Below are positions 1 through 7,676 of a stretch of 64,000 nt of DNA, one piece after another. Source of the DNA: an uncultured Eubacteriales bacterium (lineage in GTDB: Bacteria > Bacillota > Clostridia > Christensenellales > Borkfalkiaceae); the NCBI GenBank assembly GCA_949288785.1, contig CASELQ010000012.1, positions 53,279 through 117,278 on the forward strand. The letters are read 5' to 3'. The notes beneath the pieces are model-generated. The model made no database searches. It saw only the letters and a program-made list of their open reading frames with translations, and was not told the origin of the DNA. The translations under genes and the position numbers were made by a program. Within the stretch, counting starts at the first letter, position 1, and the number at the start of each line of letters is the position of its first letter.

Positions 1-1047
1 GGTATAAGCGATATATCTCTGGCGCTTTTGGGCTATCTCGGCATAACCCTGCCGGAGAAGGTGGACAGCGCTTCCGACGTTACTTTTGAGGATATAGACA
101 GCATTCCGATAGAGGATATCGTGGGCAAAAAAGTTTATTTTGCAAATAACGCTTTAATGTACAATCAATTGTACCCCGGTTACTTTTTCCTTAACGAAGT
201 TACCGCGGAAACGGAGGGGCTGGAAGAGCTTGAAATAGTGGGTATTATCCGCGCCAAGGAGAACGTGAGCGGTATTCTTTCCACCGGGTTTGCATATACG
301 CCGGCGCTTACCGAGCACGCAATAGCGGTAAACGCCGAAAGCGAAATAGTGCAGGCGTCAAAACAAACGAGTACGATAACGGTTTATAGCGGTATAGATA
401 CATCTACCGTTCCTCCCACGCCCACGGTATACGAAACTCTCACCACCCGCCAGCTGGCAGGCGTTTCCACCCCTTCCACGATAAGCATTTACGCCCGCGA
501 CTTTACATGTAAAGAGCAGATAAAGGCTTATATAGACCAATGGAACGAAAAGCCGGAGGTTGCCAAGGACGAGAATCTGCAAATAACCTATTCCGACATG
601 ATGAGCATGATGTTCGGTATGCTTAACACCATGGTAGACGCGGTTACTTACGTTTTGGTTGCGTTTACTTCCATATCGCTCGTGGTTTCAAGCGTAATGA
701 TCGGTATTATAACTTATATATCGGTGGTGGAGCGCACCAAAGAGATAGGCGTGCTGCGCGCCCTCGGCGCCGCCAAAGGGGAGATTGCAAACGTGTTCAA
801 TGCGGAAACCTTCCTCATAGGGCTGTTTGCGGGCGTAATAGGCGTGGGCGTAACTTACCTTTTAAGTATACCCATAAACCTGATACTTGCTTCGCTCATA
901 CCGGACGTGGGCAGCCTTGCCGTGCTCAACCCGTTTGCCGCGCTTATTCTGGTTCTTATCAGCATTGCGCTTACCCTTATCGCGGGGCTCATTCCTTCCA
1001 GTATAGCGGCAAAGAAAGACCCGGTTGTGGCGCTCCGTACCGAATAG
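1..1047 (+). CDS. ABC transporter permease, MacB/FtsX family (C-terminal part)
   Basis: The reading frame is open to the left edge, so only the C-terminal ~349 residues are present and the true start lies outside the window. A soluble extracytoplasmic segment is followed by three hydrophobic segments near the end, and the first is followed by the family signature VVERTKEIGVLRALGA, as in the FtsX domain of MacB/LolCDE-type permeases. The protein ends KKDPVVALRTE, the usual tail of this family. The partner ATPase is presumably upstream and not visible. These transporters export lipoproteins, peptides or drugs, and the substrate cannot be told from this fragment. A strong terminator follows at 1129-1164. 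Confidence 0.85.
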   Translation, partial: GISDISLALLGYLGITLPEKVDSASDVTFEDIDSIPIEDIVGKKVYFANNALMYNQLYPGYFFLNEVTAETEGLEELEIVGIIRAKENVSGILSTGFAYTPALTEHAIAVNAESEIVQASKQTSTITVYSGIDTSTVPPTPTVYETLTTRQLAGVSTPSTISIYARDFTCKEQIKAYIDQWNEKPEVAKDENLQITYSDMMSMMFGMLNTMVDAVTYVLVAFTSISLVVSSVMIGIITYISVVERTKEIGVLRALGAAKGEIANVFNAETFLIGLFAGVIGVGVTYLLSIPINLILASLIPDVGSLAVLNPFAALILVLISIALTLIAGLIPSSIAAKKDPVVALRTE

Positions 1048-1128
1048 TAAATTCGGCAAACGTAAACCCGAGCAATACGGTTATTAAGCCCCTGATTACA
1101 GTGGCGGAAAATATAAAAATAAATTATG

Positions 1129-1164
1129 CCCTCGGGCGGCATCGCCGCCCGAGGGTGTTTTTTT
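1129..1164 (+). terminator. intrinsic terminator of the ABC permease gene
   Basis: Perfect 12-bp arms CCCTCGGGCGGC / GCCGCCCGAGGG around a three-base loop are followed by TGTTTTTTT. It ends the transcript of the upstream permease gene. Confidence 0.85.
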
Positions 1165-1284
1165 GTCTGATAGCAGATTTAAGGTTTTATTGCCGAATAC
1201 TTGAAAACGTATGAATTTGGAAAAGTCGCCGTTATTAAAAAGGTAAAGCCGCTTAATTCGGTTTTGCCGCTTTAATAAGGGCTA

Positions 1285-2361
1285 TTATATTTTATAATCT
1301 TTAATTGCCTCTTTTAAAGGTTTGTAAAGCATTTTTGCCATTCGGTAAAAACCCAGGTCGTTGGGGTGGCACCCGTCCACAAAACAGTTTTCTCTGTCGT
1401 TACTGCCGAAAAGTTTTTTCCCGTCCGCAAAATAAACGAATTTATCTCCCGCGGCAAGCGCTTTTTTATATGCCTTTTTAACCGTTTTGCGCCGCGGTTC
1501 AGTCAGTTCGGGCTCTCCGTCGTAATCGGGGCGGGAGACAAAAAAGAAGGGCGTTTTCGGCTGTGCCGCGCGGAAGGTTTCATACAGCGGGTACAGCGTG
1601 TTTTCAAGGTGCTGCGGAGAGGGCGCGTTATGGTCGTAATCGCACACAAAGGCGGCGCACGGTATGCGGGAAAGATACTCCGCCATGGCGGGCTCGCCCT
1701 TGGCGCTGCCCGAAAAACCGAGGTTTATAAAGTCCGTATTGAGCCACTTGGAAAGATACGCCGGGTAACAGTTGTCCGGGCGGGAAGCGCACGCGCCCTG
1801 CGTGATGGAAGAACCGTAAAACAGCACGGGCAGGGTATAGGAATACTTTCTGCCGCCGCTAACCTCTGCGCCCTCGTCAAAGCCTATTTCAAGGCTTTTA
1901 AGTCCGTTATACAGGGGAAGCCACAGTATGTAGTCGTTAAAGCCCTCCGGCAGCGGGGCGCTGCGCTCCATACCGCCGCTTTCGGTTACCTCCGGAAAGA
2001 AGTTCTTTACGAAAGTGCAGCCCTTGTCGGTCTCTTTGAGCAGGGTAAAGCCGCATACCCCCGAAAGGGGCATGTGCGGAAAGGGGGCAAGCTGTGCCCA
2101 TTCCGCCTTTATGTAAATTTCCTTTGCGCGGGCGGAAAATCTTATCCTCCCGCCCGAAACGTGGGAGGACAGCGCATGCACTCCTTCCGAAACGGCGGCG
2201 GCAGCCTTTTCCGGCATGCGCGAAAACCGCTTTTCCTCCTCAAAATAACTTACGCCGTAAATGTCGAACGGGGCGCACGGCAGAGGATAAAACCTTTTTC
2301 CGCCGCCGCGGCTCCCGCTCTCCTGCGGGGCAAGCGCCTTGTCTATTTCGCCAATTTTCAT
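1285..2361 (-). CDS. SGNH/GDSL-type hydrolase (carbohydrate esterase-like)
   Basis: A 358-residue protein. Residues ~1-175 form a beta-rich N-terminal domain and ~178-355 an SGNH hydrolase domain. Block I is GSSITQG (nucleophile Ser about residue 185) and block V is DGCHPND, supplying the Asp (~329) and His (~332) of the triad. An N-terminal jelly-roll plus SGNH domain is typical of bacterial acyl-esterases acting on acetylated carbohydrates, so deacylation of a glycan is likely but not proven. No signal peptide is visible, suggesting a cytoplasmic role. The start ATG overlaps the stop of the DUF4037 gene by four bases, with a GAGGGAG ribosome site just upstream, so the two are translationally coupled. 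It is the last gene of the AraC-led minus-strand operon. Confidence 0.8.
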   Translation of the reverse strand: MKIGEIDKALAPQESGSRGGGKRFYPLPCAPFDIYGVSYFEEEKRFSRMPEKAAAAVSEGVHALSSHVSGGRIRFSARAKEIYIKAEWAQLAPFPHMPLSGVCGFTLLKETDKGCTFVKNFFPEVTESGGMERSAPLPEGFNDYILWLPLYNGLKSLEIGFDEGAEVSGGRKYSYTLPVLFYGSSITQGACASRPDNCYPAYLSKWLNTDFINLGFSGSAKGEPAMAEYLSRIPCAAFVCDYDHNAPSPQHLENTLYPLYETFRAAQPKTPFFFVSRPDYDGEPELTEPRRKTVKKAYKKALAAGDKFVYFADGKKLFGSNDRENCFVDGCHPNDLGFYRMAKMLYKPLKEAIKDYKI

Positions 2362-3314
2362 GATACTCCCTCCATTATATGCATGTTTCGCAGTTCGGCG
2401 TCGGTAATGCCTTTGGTTACCGACAGGGCGTGTTTTTCAAGATCGCTGCCCTGTGCGAAAGACAGCCCCTCCCGGCACAGTTCGGCGCAAATTACCGCCG
2501 CCACGTCCTCTATTATATCCTGCTTTTGCTTTCCTTCTTTTTCGCCGTTCCCCGTCTGGATGAGTTCGGAAAGCGTAAATTCCAGGTCGGAAAGTCTTTC
2601 AAGTTCTCTCAGCCCCCTGAAAGCCCACTTGTAAAAGGGCTGATAAACGTCGTTTATAAGATATATCAGCGCTATTGCGTGTATTACGAATTCATGGGCG
2701 CAAAGGGCGGCGGCGCCGCTCTCTTTGCGGGTTACGCACCGCCCGTAGTTATACTGCCCGGCTTGCGCCATAAGGGCAAGGTGCGCGGCAATCTTTTTCC
2801 TCTTCACGTCCGGCGGGTAGCCTTGTTTTAAGATGTCCCGTATTTGGGAAAACCGCCCCGCCCCGTCAAAAAACACCTTTCCGCTCGTTGCCGCGCGCAA
2901 GGCGTAAGGAGGGGTGTAAAGCCATTGGTAATTGCTTTCGGGCGGGGCGGGGGAACCTATGTGGCGGGTATAAAACTCTCCTATGCTCATAACCCCGCGC
3001 CTGTCCCCGCCCACGGGGGAAACGAGCCCGCGTTTCAGCCCCATATATTCCTTTGGCAGCCGCGAATAGGCGCGGGAAAGGGTAAAACCGTATTTTTCGT
3101 AATCTTCTTCGGTCAGCCATATGCAAAAGCCGGGGTCGAAGTCGTGGTCGCGCGAAAACGCGTCGTCATACCCCAGACATTCCGAACCCTCTCCCGCAAG
3201 CCCGGTTGCCGCCCGCGACATGACGTCGAACTCTTTAAACAGCCGCGTTGAATATTCGTTATAAAAACTTTCGCTTATTTCAAGCCCGCGCATAAATTTC
3301 ACGGCTCTCCTCAA
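2358..3314 (-). CDS. DUF4037 domain protein (nucleotidyltransferase-fold like)
   Basis: A 318-residue protein recognised as a DUF4037 family member from GEGSECLGYDDAFSRDHDFD near residues 40-60. In this family that region resembles the G(S)...D-x-D core of nucleotidyltransferases. The rest is alpha-helical with an E/D-rich C-terminal half. Function is unknown; members are often linked to aminoglycoside-nucleotidyltransferase-like folds. It overlaps the TPR gene upstream by 35 bases and the SGNH hydrolase downstream by four, so the three are co-translated. No membrane segment or signal is seen. The domain call is fairly sure, and no substrate can be offered. Confidence 0.75.
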   Translation of the reverse strand: MRRAVKFMRGLEISESFYNEYSTRLFKEFDVMSRAATGLAGEGSECLGYDDAFSRDHDFDPGFCIWLTEEDYEKYGFTLSRAYSRLPKEYMGLKRGLVSPVGGDRRGVMSIGEFYTRHIGSPAPPESNYQWLYTPPYALRAATSGKVFFDGAGRFSQIRDILKQGYPPDVKRKKIAAHLALMAQAGQYNYGRCVTRKESGAAALCAHEFVIHAIALIYLINDVYQPFYKWAFRGLRELERLSDLEFTLSELIQTGNGEKEGKQKQDIIEDVAAVICAELCREGLSFAQGSDLEKHALSVTKGITDAELRNMHIMEGVS

Positions 3315-4107
3315 TAAATTCTTCGGCTATTATATCGTAACCGAAATACTTAAACGACGGGGCGCACTTGGAAAGTACGAAGGCGTAATAACCGTCCTTT
3401 TTTATCTCTTCGCCGGTAAGCAGGCCGTACGCCGCGAACAGACAGTCTGTAATCTCCTTTTTGTCTTTTCCGGCATGCTCGTAAAGGTGCGCAAGGTTTA
3501 CGTACGTTACCGCAAGGTCGGGCTGCCCGTTTTCCGCCTTTTCCATAATGGAAAGCGCCCTCTTAAAACATTCTTCGGCGGCTTTTAAATTGCCCGCGTC
3601 TTCAAGCGCAAGCGCCTTGTTGTTGTAAAAGCCCGCCATTTTAACGTCGTTTTTATCAAGGTGGGAAGAGTACACTTTGTAAACCTCATCGTATAGTGGC
3701 AGCGCTTTTTTCGCCTCCCCGAACGCCTTTAACGTGGTTGCGGCGTTAAGCAGCACCGTTGCGCCAGAAACGGTGTTTTCAAGCTCTGACAGCCTTACCA
3801 GTTCGGTACCGCGCGCCGCGGCGTTAAGCCCCTTTTCTTTATCTCCCGTCTTGCGGTAAAGCCCTATAAGTTCGCTTACCACCGAAAGTTCGCCGCGGCG
3901 GTCTTTAAGCGCGCGCGCTTCATTTTCCCAGTACTCTAAAAGCGATTGCGCGCCCGCAAGGTCGTTCTTTTCAAACATCTTGTCAAGCCGTTCCATTATC
4001 CTGTCTACGGGAATGGTGCCGTCCGGATCGTCTTTTTTGGGGGCGTAAAATTCTCTTCCGCCGCAAACCGAGCAGCGGGGTTCTTTGAAATCGAACGGGT
4101 CTAACAT
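3280..4107 (-). CDS. tetratricopeptide repeat protein with N-terminal Cys pair
   Basis: A 275-residue helical protein. Residues ~45-240 contain TPR-like helix pairs, best seen in AGFYNNKALALEDAGNL and AVTYVNLAHLYEHAGK. The N-terminus carries a short CSVCGG motif (residues ~12-17) that could bind a metal, but only one Cys pair is seen. TPR proteins are protein-interaction scaffolds. Here the gene overlaps the DUF4037 gene by 35 bases, so the two products probably form a complex or act in one step. It starts 26 bases after the AraC regulator's stop on the same strand. The start ATG is preceded by GTGAGG. No enzyme function is implied. Confidence 0.75.
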   Translation of the reverse strand: MLDPFDFKEPRCSVCGGREFYAPKKDDPDGTIPVDRIMERLDKMFEKNDLAGAQSLLEYWENEARALKDRRGELSVVSELIGLYRKTGDKEKGLNAAARGTELVRLSELENTVSGATVLLNAATTLKAFGEAKKALPLYDEVYKVYSSHLDKNDVKMAGFYNNKALALEDAGNLKAAEECFKRALSIMEKAENGQPDLAVTYVNLAHLYEHAGKDKKEITDCLFAAYGLLTGEEIKKDGYYAFVLSKCAPSFKYFGYDIIAEEFIEESREIYARA

Positions 4108-4133
4108 AAGTTTATCATCCTCACTTTTCCGCG

Positions 4134-5018
4134 TTACGACGGTGCGGACAAATACAGTTTTTTATATTGCAGGGGCGAATAGCCCGTGATTTTCTTAAAG
4201 GTCTTGGTGAAGTAGTTGGGCGTGTCGAACGCAAGTTCGGCGGCTATCTGCGAGACGTTCAGGTTGCCCTCCCGCAGCAGCTGTTTTGCGCGCTCTATTT
4301 TGAGGTTGGTAAAATAGGTCATCACCGTAACCCCCGTGTCCGCCTTGAAGCGGCTGAACACGTAAGACTTGTTGTAGTTTACCCGCGCGCATATCTCGCT
4401 TACCGAAAGTTTTTCGCCTATGCTTGCGCGGAGCAGCGCTATTATGTCGCCCGTAACTTTGCCTTCCGCTTCTTTGAGCACGAACACTTCGTTGCAGTCC
4501 CTTTCCGTTTCCGCCCGCATTATGTTTATGAGCAGTATTTCGAGATAGTTTTTTATGAGCTGCTGCCCCCCGAGAGCCGGGCGGTCCTTTAATTCCATAT
4601 GTGTGAGGTTGGGGTTGAAATAGGGCAGGTTAAATGTGTTTTTGCCTTCTTCCGTTATGTAGTATACGAACTTGGAGAGGGTTTTGCTCAGTTTTATCTT
4701 TTTGTCCTCGAAAAAGCGCATGGCTCGGCTTTTGCACACAAAGGTTATTATGAATATGCTGGGCGCCTTTTTCCCGTCCGCTTTGAGAGCGTGCCCTATG
4801 TCGGGCTTGTGAAAGAGCATCTCCCCTTCGGAAAGCGGAATATCTTTCCCTTCCGCCCGGGCAATGCACGGCCCTTTGTCCGCATATACTATTTCCCAGA
4901 AGTCATGCTTTTCTTCCGGAAAGGAAAAGTTTTTTTCCGGCTGAAGGTAGTGTATGGTAACTATGTCTTCCACCACTATAAGTTTTTCTATCTTATGCTT
5001 GTAGTAACGCTTTGCCAT
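4134..5018 (-). CDS. AraC family transcriptional regulator (cupin plus HTH)
   Basis: A 294-residue regulator. The N-terminal ~100 residues form a cupin-type sensing domain (HDFWEIVYADKG, LFHKPDIGH). The C-terminal ~100 residues hold the two helix-turn-helix units of the AraC family: ISEICARVNYNKSYVFSRFK, then VSQIAAELAFDTPNYFTKTF with the typical GYSPLQYKK end. Such proteins normally sense a sugar and activate nearby genes. It is first in an operon with the TPR, DUF4037 and SGNH genes and divergent from the PIG-L deacetylase gene, so both transcripts are plausible targets. No Shine-Dalgarno is visible before the ATG, and the predicted transcription start falls on the start codon. Confidence 0.9.
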   Translation of the reverse strand: MAKRYYKHKIEKLIVVEDIVTIHYLQPEKNFSFPEEKHDFWEIVYADKGPCIARAEGKDIPLSEGEMLFHKPDIGHALKADGKKAPSIFIITFVCKSRAMRFFEDKKIKLSKTLSKFVYYITEEGKNTFNLPYFNPNLTHMELKDRPALGGQQLIKNYLEILLINIMRAETERDCNEVFVLKEAEGKVTGDIIALLRASIGEKLSVSEICARVNYNKSYVFSRFKADTGVTVMTYFTNLKIERAKQLLREGNLNVSQIAAELAFDTPNYFTKTFKKITGYSPLQYKKLYLSAPS

Positions 5019-5024
5019 ACCGAT

Positions 5025-5054
5025 ATTTTAACATGCGATGCGGCAAAGTGTCAA
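5025..5054 (-). promoter_or_regulatory. promoter of the AraC-led operon
   Basis: On the minus strand TTGACA (5054-5049) is followed after 18 bp by TAAAAT (5030-5025). Initiation would fall about 5018, essentially at the AraC start codon, so the mRNA could be leaderless. Confidence 0.6.
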
Positions 5055-5110
5055 ATTATTTTATAAAAACGCGAGCGGAATATTTTACCTTTTTTCAGGA
5101 CTGTATGGCA

Positions 5111-5139
5111 TTGCAAGCCGGTAAGATAAGTTTTATAAT
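5111..5139 (+). promoter_or_regulatory. promoter of the PIG-L gene cluster
   Basis: TTGCAA (5111-5116) and TATAAT (5134-5139) are separated by 17 bp. It lies in the intergenic region shared with the divergent AraC gene and could be under that regulator's control. Confidence 0.65.
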
Positions 5140-5200
5140 AATATAAAAAAATATATGCGCCTGCGGCGGAAAATCTCCGCGGGGCGCAAAGGAGCGGTAT

Positions 5201-5905
5201 ATGAGGGTATTGGCAGTGGGGTGCCATCCGGACGATGTGGAGATAGCGTGTTCGGGCACGCTTGCAAAATGCGTTAAACGGGGGGATAAGGTCATCGTGT
5301 GCCACGCTTCCAGCGGGAACTTAGGGCACGTTATAATCCCGCCGGACGAACTGAAAGTAATGCGCGCGGAGGAGGCGCGCCGCGCGGGCGCGCTTGCCGG
5401 CATAGAGGTCATTTACGGAGGGTTTGACGACCTTGAAATTTTCGACAACAACAAAAAATCCCGCGATAAGATGGTGGACGTGATAAGGTACGCCGACCCG
5501 GACTTTATAATAACCCATAACCCGGACGACTATATGCCCGACCACACCGCCGTTTCAAGGCTGGTGTTCGACGCGAGCTTTACCGCAACTCTGCCTAACT
5601 ACGCAAGCAAGGAAAAGGGCGCAGCCAAGCTCGTGCCCATATATTATATGGATACGCTTGCGGGCGTAAACTTCGTGCCCACCGAGTACGTGGACATAAC
5701 CGAGGAAATAGACCTTAAATTAAAGATGCTCAACTGCCACGAAAGCCAGATAGTGTGGATGAGGGATCACGACCATATAGATTTTCCCGATATGGTAAAG
5801 ACCTGTTCGCGCTACCGCGGCTATCAGTGCGGGGCGGAGTATGCCGAAGGGTTCCGCCAGTGCCTTGCATACTTAAAGGGCACTTCAAAAAGACTGCTGC
5901 CTTAA
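5201..5905 (+). CDS. PIG-L family deacetylase
   Basis: A 234-residue protein with the zinc motif HPDD near residues 9-12 (VGCHPDDVEIACSGTLAK) and the distal HNPDDYMPDH motif around residue 105-114, both diagnostic of the PIG-L/LmbE N-acetylglucosaminyl deacetylase family. These enzymes remove the N-acetyl group from GlcNAc-type sugars or conjugates. It heads a plus-strand cluster with a glucosamine-6-phosphate deaminase homologue, a sugar O-acetyltransferase, a polyol-phosphate dehydrogenase and a sugar kinase, so a role in amino-sugar turnover is likely. It has its own promoter and is divergent from the AraC regulator. A sequence like GGAGCGGTAT precedes the ATG. The exact substrate is not determinable. 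Confidence 0.88.
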   Translation: MRVLAVGCHPDDVEIACSGTLAKCVKRGDKVIVCHASSGNLGHVIIPPDELKVMRAEEARRAGALAGIEVIYGGFDDLEIFDNNKKSRDKMVDVIRYADPDFIITHNPDDYMPDHTAVSRLVFDASFTATLPNYASKEKGAAKLVPIYYMDTLAGVNFVPTEYVDITEEIDLKLKMLNCHESQIVWMRDHDHIDFPDMVKTCSRYRGYQCGAEYAEGFRQCLAYLKGTSKRLLP

Positions 5906-6014
5906 CCCGTTTTCAGGGCGGGCGAACGGCTTTTATAATCGTTATGCACCCGCAACGCAGGTTGCGGAAAAGATATAAAACATAAAAATCAAGAAAATTA
6001 AGAGAGGTGAAGAT

Positions 6015-6964
6015 ATGGATTTCAATTCTACCGTAAAAGGAAGTTTGCTGGAAGGGTTTTACCCCCAAGGGTGGGACTTTGAAAAGATAGATAAGTGCTG
6101 CGCCCACGCGCCGGAGGAGATCTTTGAAAAACAGCCCTTCTGGAACAAGGATTTCAGCGTGGTTTCGTGCGGGGACCTTACCGAGTTCGACGTTAAGATG
6201 GGCCACGAGATAGCAAGCGAGATTAAAAAGGCGGAAGAAGAGGGGAGAAAACTTGCATTTATTCTGCCCGTCGGTCCCATGGGTATGTACAAGTGGGCGG
6301 TGTACTTCCTTAAAGAATGGAAGGTGTCCTGCAAGAACGTGTGGTGCTTTAACATGGACGAATGGGCGGATTCGGAGGGCAACACCATCACGGGAGAGGC
6401 GTCTTTCCAGAACGCCATGGAAAAGGCGTTTTATAACCCGTTAGGGGAACTCACGGTGCCCGCATCTCACAGGAATTTCGCCACCAAAGACAATCTTCCC
6501 ACCTACCCCGAAAAGATAGCCGCGCTTAAATTAAAAAGGAGGGCGCAAAACTCGTGCTGGTTTACGGCATAGGCAGAATGTGCCACATAGCTTTCTGGGA
6601 GCCCACCATAGGCGCGGAATTTAAAAGCGACGAGGAGTGGATGGCTCAGCCCTACCGCATAGCCGTTAAACTTCACCCCCTTACCGTGGAACAGAACGCC
6701 ATAACGTCTTTTAAGTCGAGAACGTCGCTCGTGCCCTGCCGCGCCAACACGGTGGGTCCCGCGCTCATGTTCTCCGCCGATTACGCGATTGGCGGGGCGG
6801 ACGGAGCACTTTCCCGCGGAATGCAGTGGCAGGGAATGTCTTTATGGATGACTTTAAGGTACGGTAAAAACAGGAACGTACCCTCTTCGTTCATACCTAC
6901 AATCCCCGGCAAACTCTTTTTCTTAAAAGAGCTGGCAGGTCCCTTAGAGCCCGAGATGAATTAA
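6015..6964 (+). pseudogene. glucosamine-6-phosphate deaminase family protein, frameshifted
   Basis: Two frames together encode one ~315-residue NagB/6-phosphogluconolactonase-fold protein: 6015 to about 6537 in one frame, then about 6530 to 6964 in the -1 frame. The first part carries the family motif FNMDEW and ends in a spurious tail. The second continues with [18 protein letters not shown], the equivalent of the GxGxDGHIAF segment. The shift lies at a run of five A (6533-6537); six A would restore one frame. In NagB the loop reads GNDGH, but here it is GRMCH, so even an intact protein would be a divergent isomerase/deaminase rather than classical NagB. A good AGAGAGGTGAAG ribosome site precedes the first ATG. 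It may be a real lesion, a sequencing error, or less likely ribosomal slippage. Confidence 0.8.
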
Positions 6965-7070
6965 GACTAAGGCAGTTAAAACAAAGGCGGGTATTTTGCA
7001 GTTATAACAACTGTATATGACAGAAAATACTCAAATACGTATTTTTAAAGTAATAAAACAGAGTTTTTCC

Positions 7071-7101
7071 GCCGTGCGGCGCCTATTATCGCCGCACGGC
7101 A
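7071..7101. repeat. intergenic GC-rich hairpin
   Basis: Eleven-base arms GCCGTGCGGCG / CGCCGCACGGC surround an eight-base loop. There is no downstream T-tract on either strand, so it may be a weak terminator or an mRNA end-stabilising hairpin between the NagB-like and acetyltransferase genes. Confidence 0.55.
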
Positions 7102-7124
7102 GAAAAGGCACCTGAGGTAATAAA

Positions 7125-7676
7125 ATGACTGAAAGAGAAAAGATGCTTGCGGGCGAACTTTACGCCCCGTCAGACCCCGACCTTGTAAAAAGGCACGACA
7201 GGGCGCGGACGTTGTTCGCCAAATACAACAAGACCTCCTGCAAGCAGGAAAAAAAGCGGGATAAACTGATAAAACAGCTGTTCGGGAAGACGGGCGAAAA
7301 CATAAAGGTGGAAACGCCTTTTTTCTGCGATTACGGCGAAAACATAGAGGTGGGCGAAAATTTTTCCGCCAACTACGGCTGCATAATATTGGACGTAAAC
7401 AAGGTAAAAATAGGCAAAAACTGTATGCTTGCGCCCAACGTGGGGATATATTCGGCAACCCACCCCGTGCGGGCGGAGGAGCGGTATAACGGCGTGGAAC
7501 TGGGTTTCCCCGTAACCATAGGCGATAACTGCTGGATAGGCGGCGGCGCCGTGATATGCCCGGGCGTAACGCTCGGCAACAACGTGGTGGTGGGCGCCGG
7601 TTCGGTTGTAACCAAGAGTTTCGGGGACAACGTGGTTATAGCGGGCAACCCCGCAAAGGTGATAAGAGAGTTATGA
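7125..7676 (+). CDS. sugar O-acetyltransferase, maltose/galactoside acetyltransferase type
   Basis: A 183-residue left-handed beta-helix acetyltransferase. The N-terminal helical cap MTEREKMLAGELYAPSDPDL is the Mac domain of maltose O-acetyltransferases. From ~70 onward the protein shows hexapeptide repeats (IGDNCWIGGGAVICPGVTLG) and ends with the usual AGNPAKVIREL. The catalytic His is H113 in ATHPV. These cytoplasmic enzymes use acetyl-CoA to acetylate non-metabolised sugars. The stop codon overlaps the start of the MtlD-like gene (ATGA), so both are in one operon. Length matches the family. Confidence 0.9.
   Translation: MTEREKMLAGELYAPSDPDLVKRHDRARTLFAKYNKTSCKQEKKRDKLIKQLFGKTGENIKVETPFFCDYGENIEVGENFSANYGCIILDVNKVKIGKNCMLAPNVGIYSATHPVRAEERYNGVELGFPVTIGDNCWIGGGAVICPGVTLGNNVVVGAGSVVTKSFGDNVVIAGNPAKVIREL

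Noticed and set aside
1366..2634. 422-codon plus-strand frame opposite the SGNH and DUF4037 genes
   Set aside because: Shadow ORF in a GC-rich third position; the minus-strand proteins carry clear family motifs.
6530..6560. Programmed -1 frameshifting in the NagB homologue
   Set aside because: The site (AAA TTA AAA AGG) is not a proper X-XXY-YYZ slippery heptamer, and no downstream pseudoknot is obvious.
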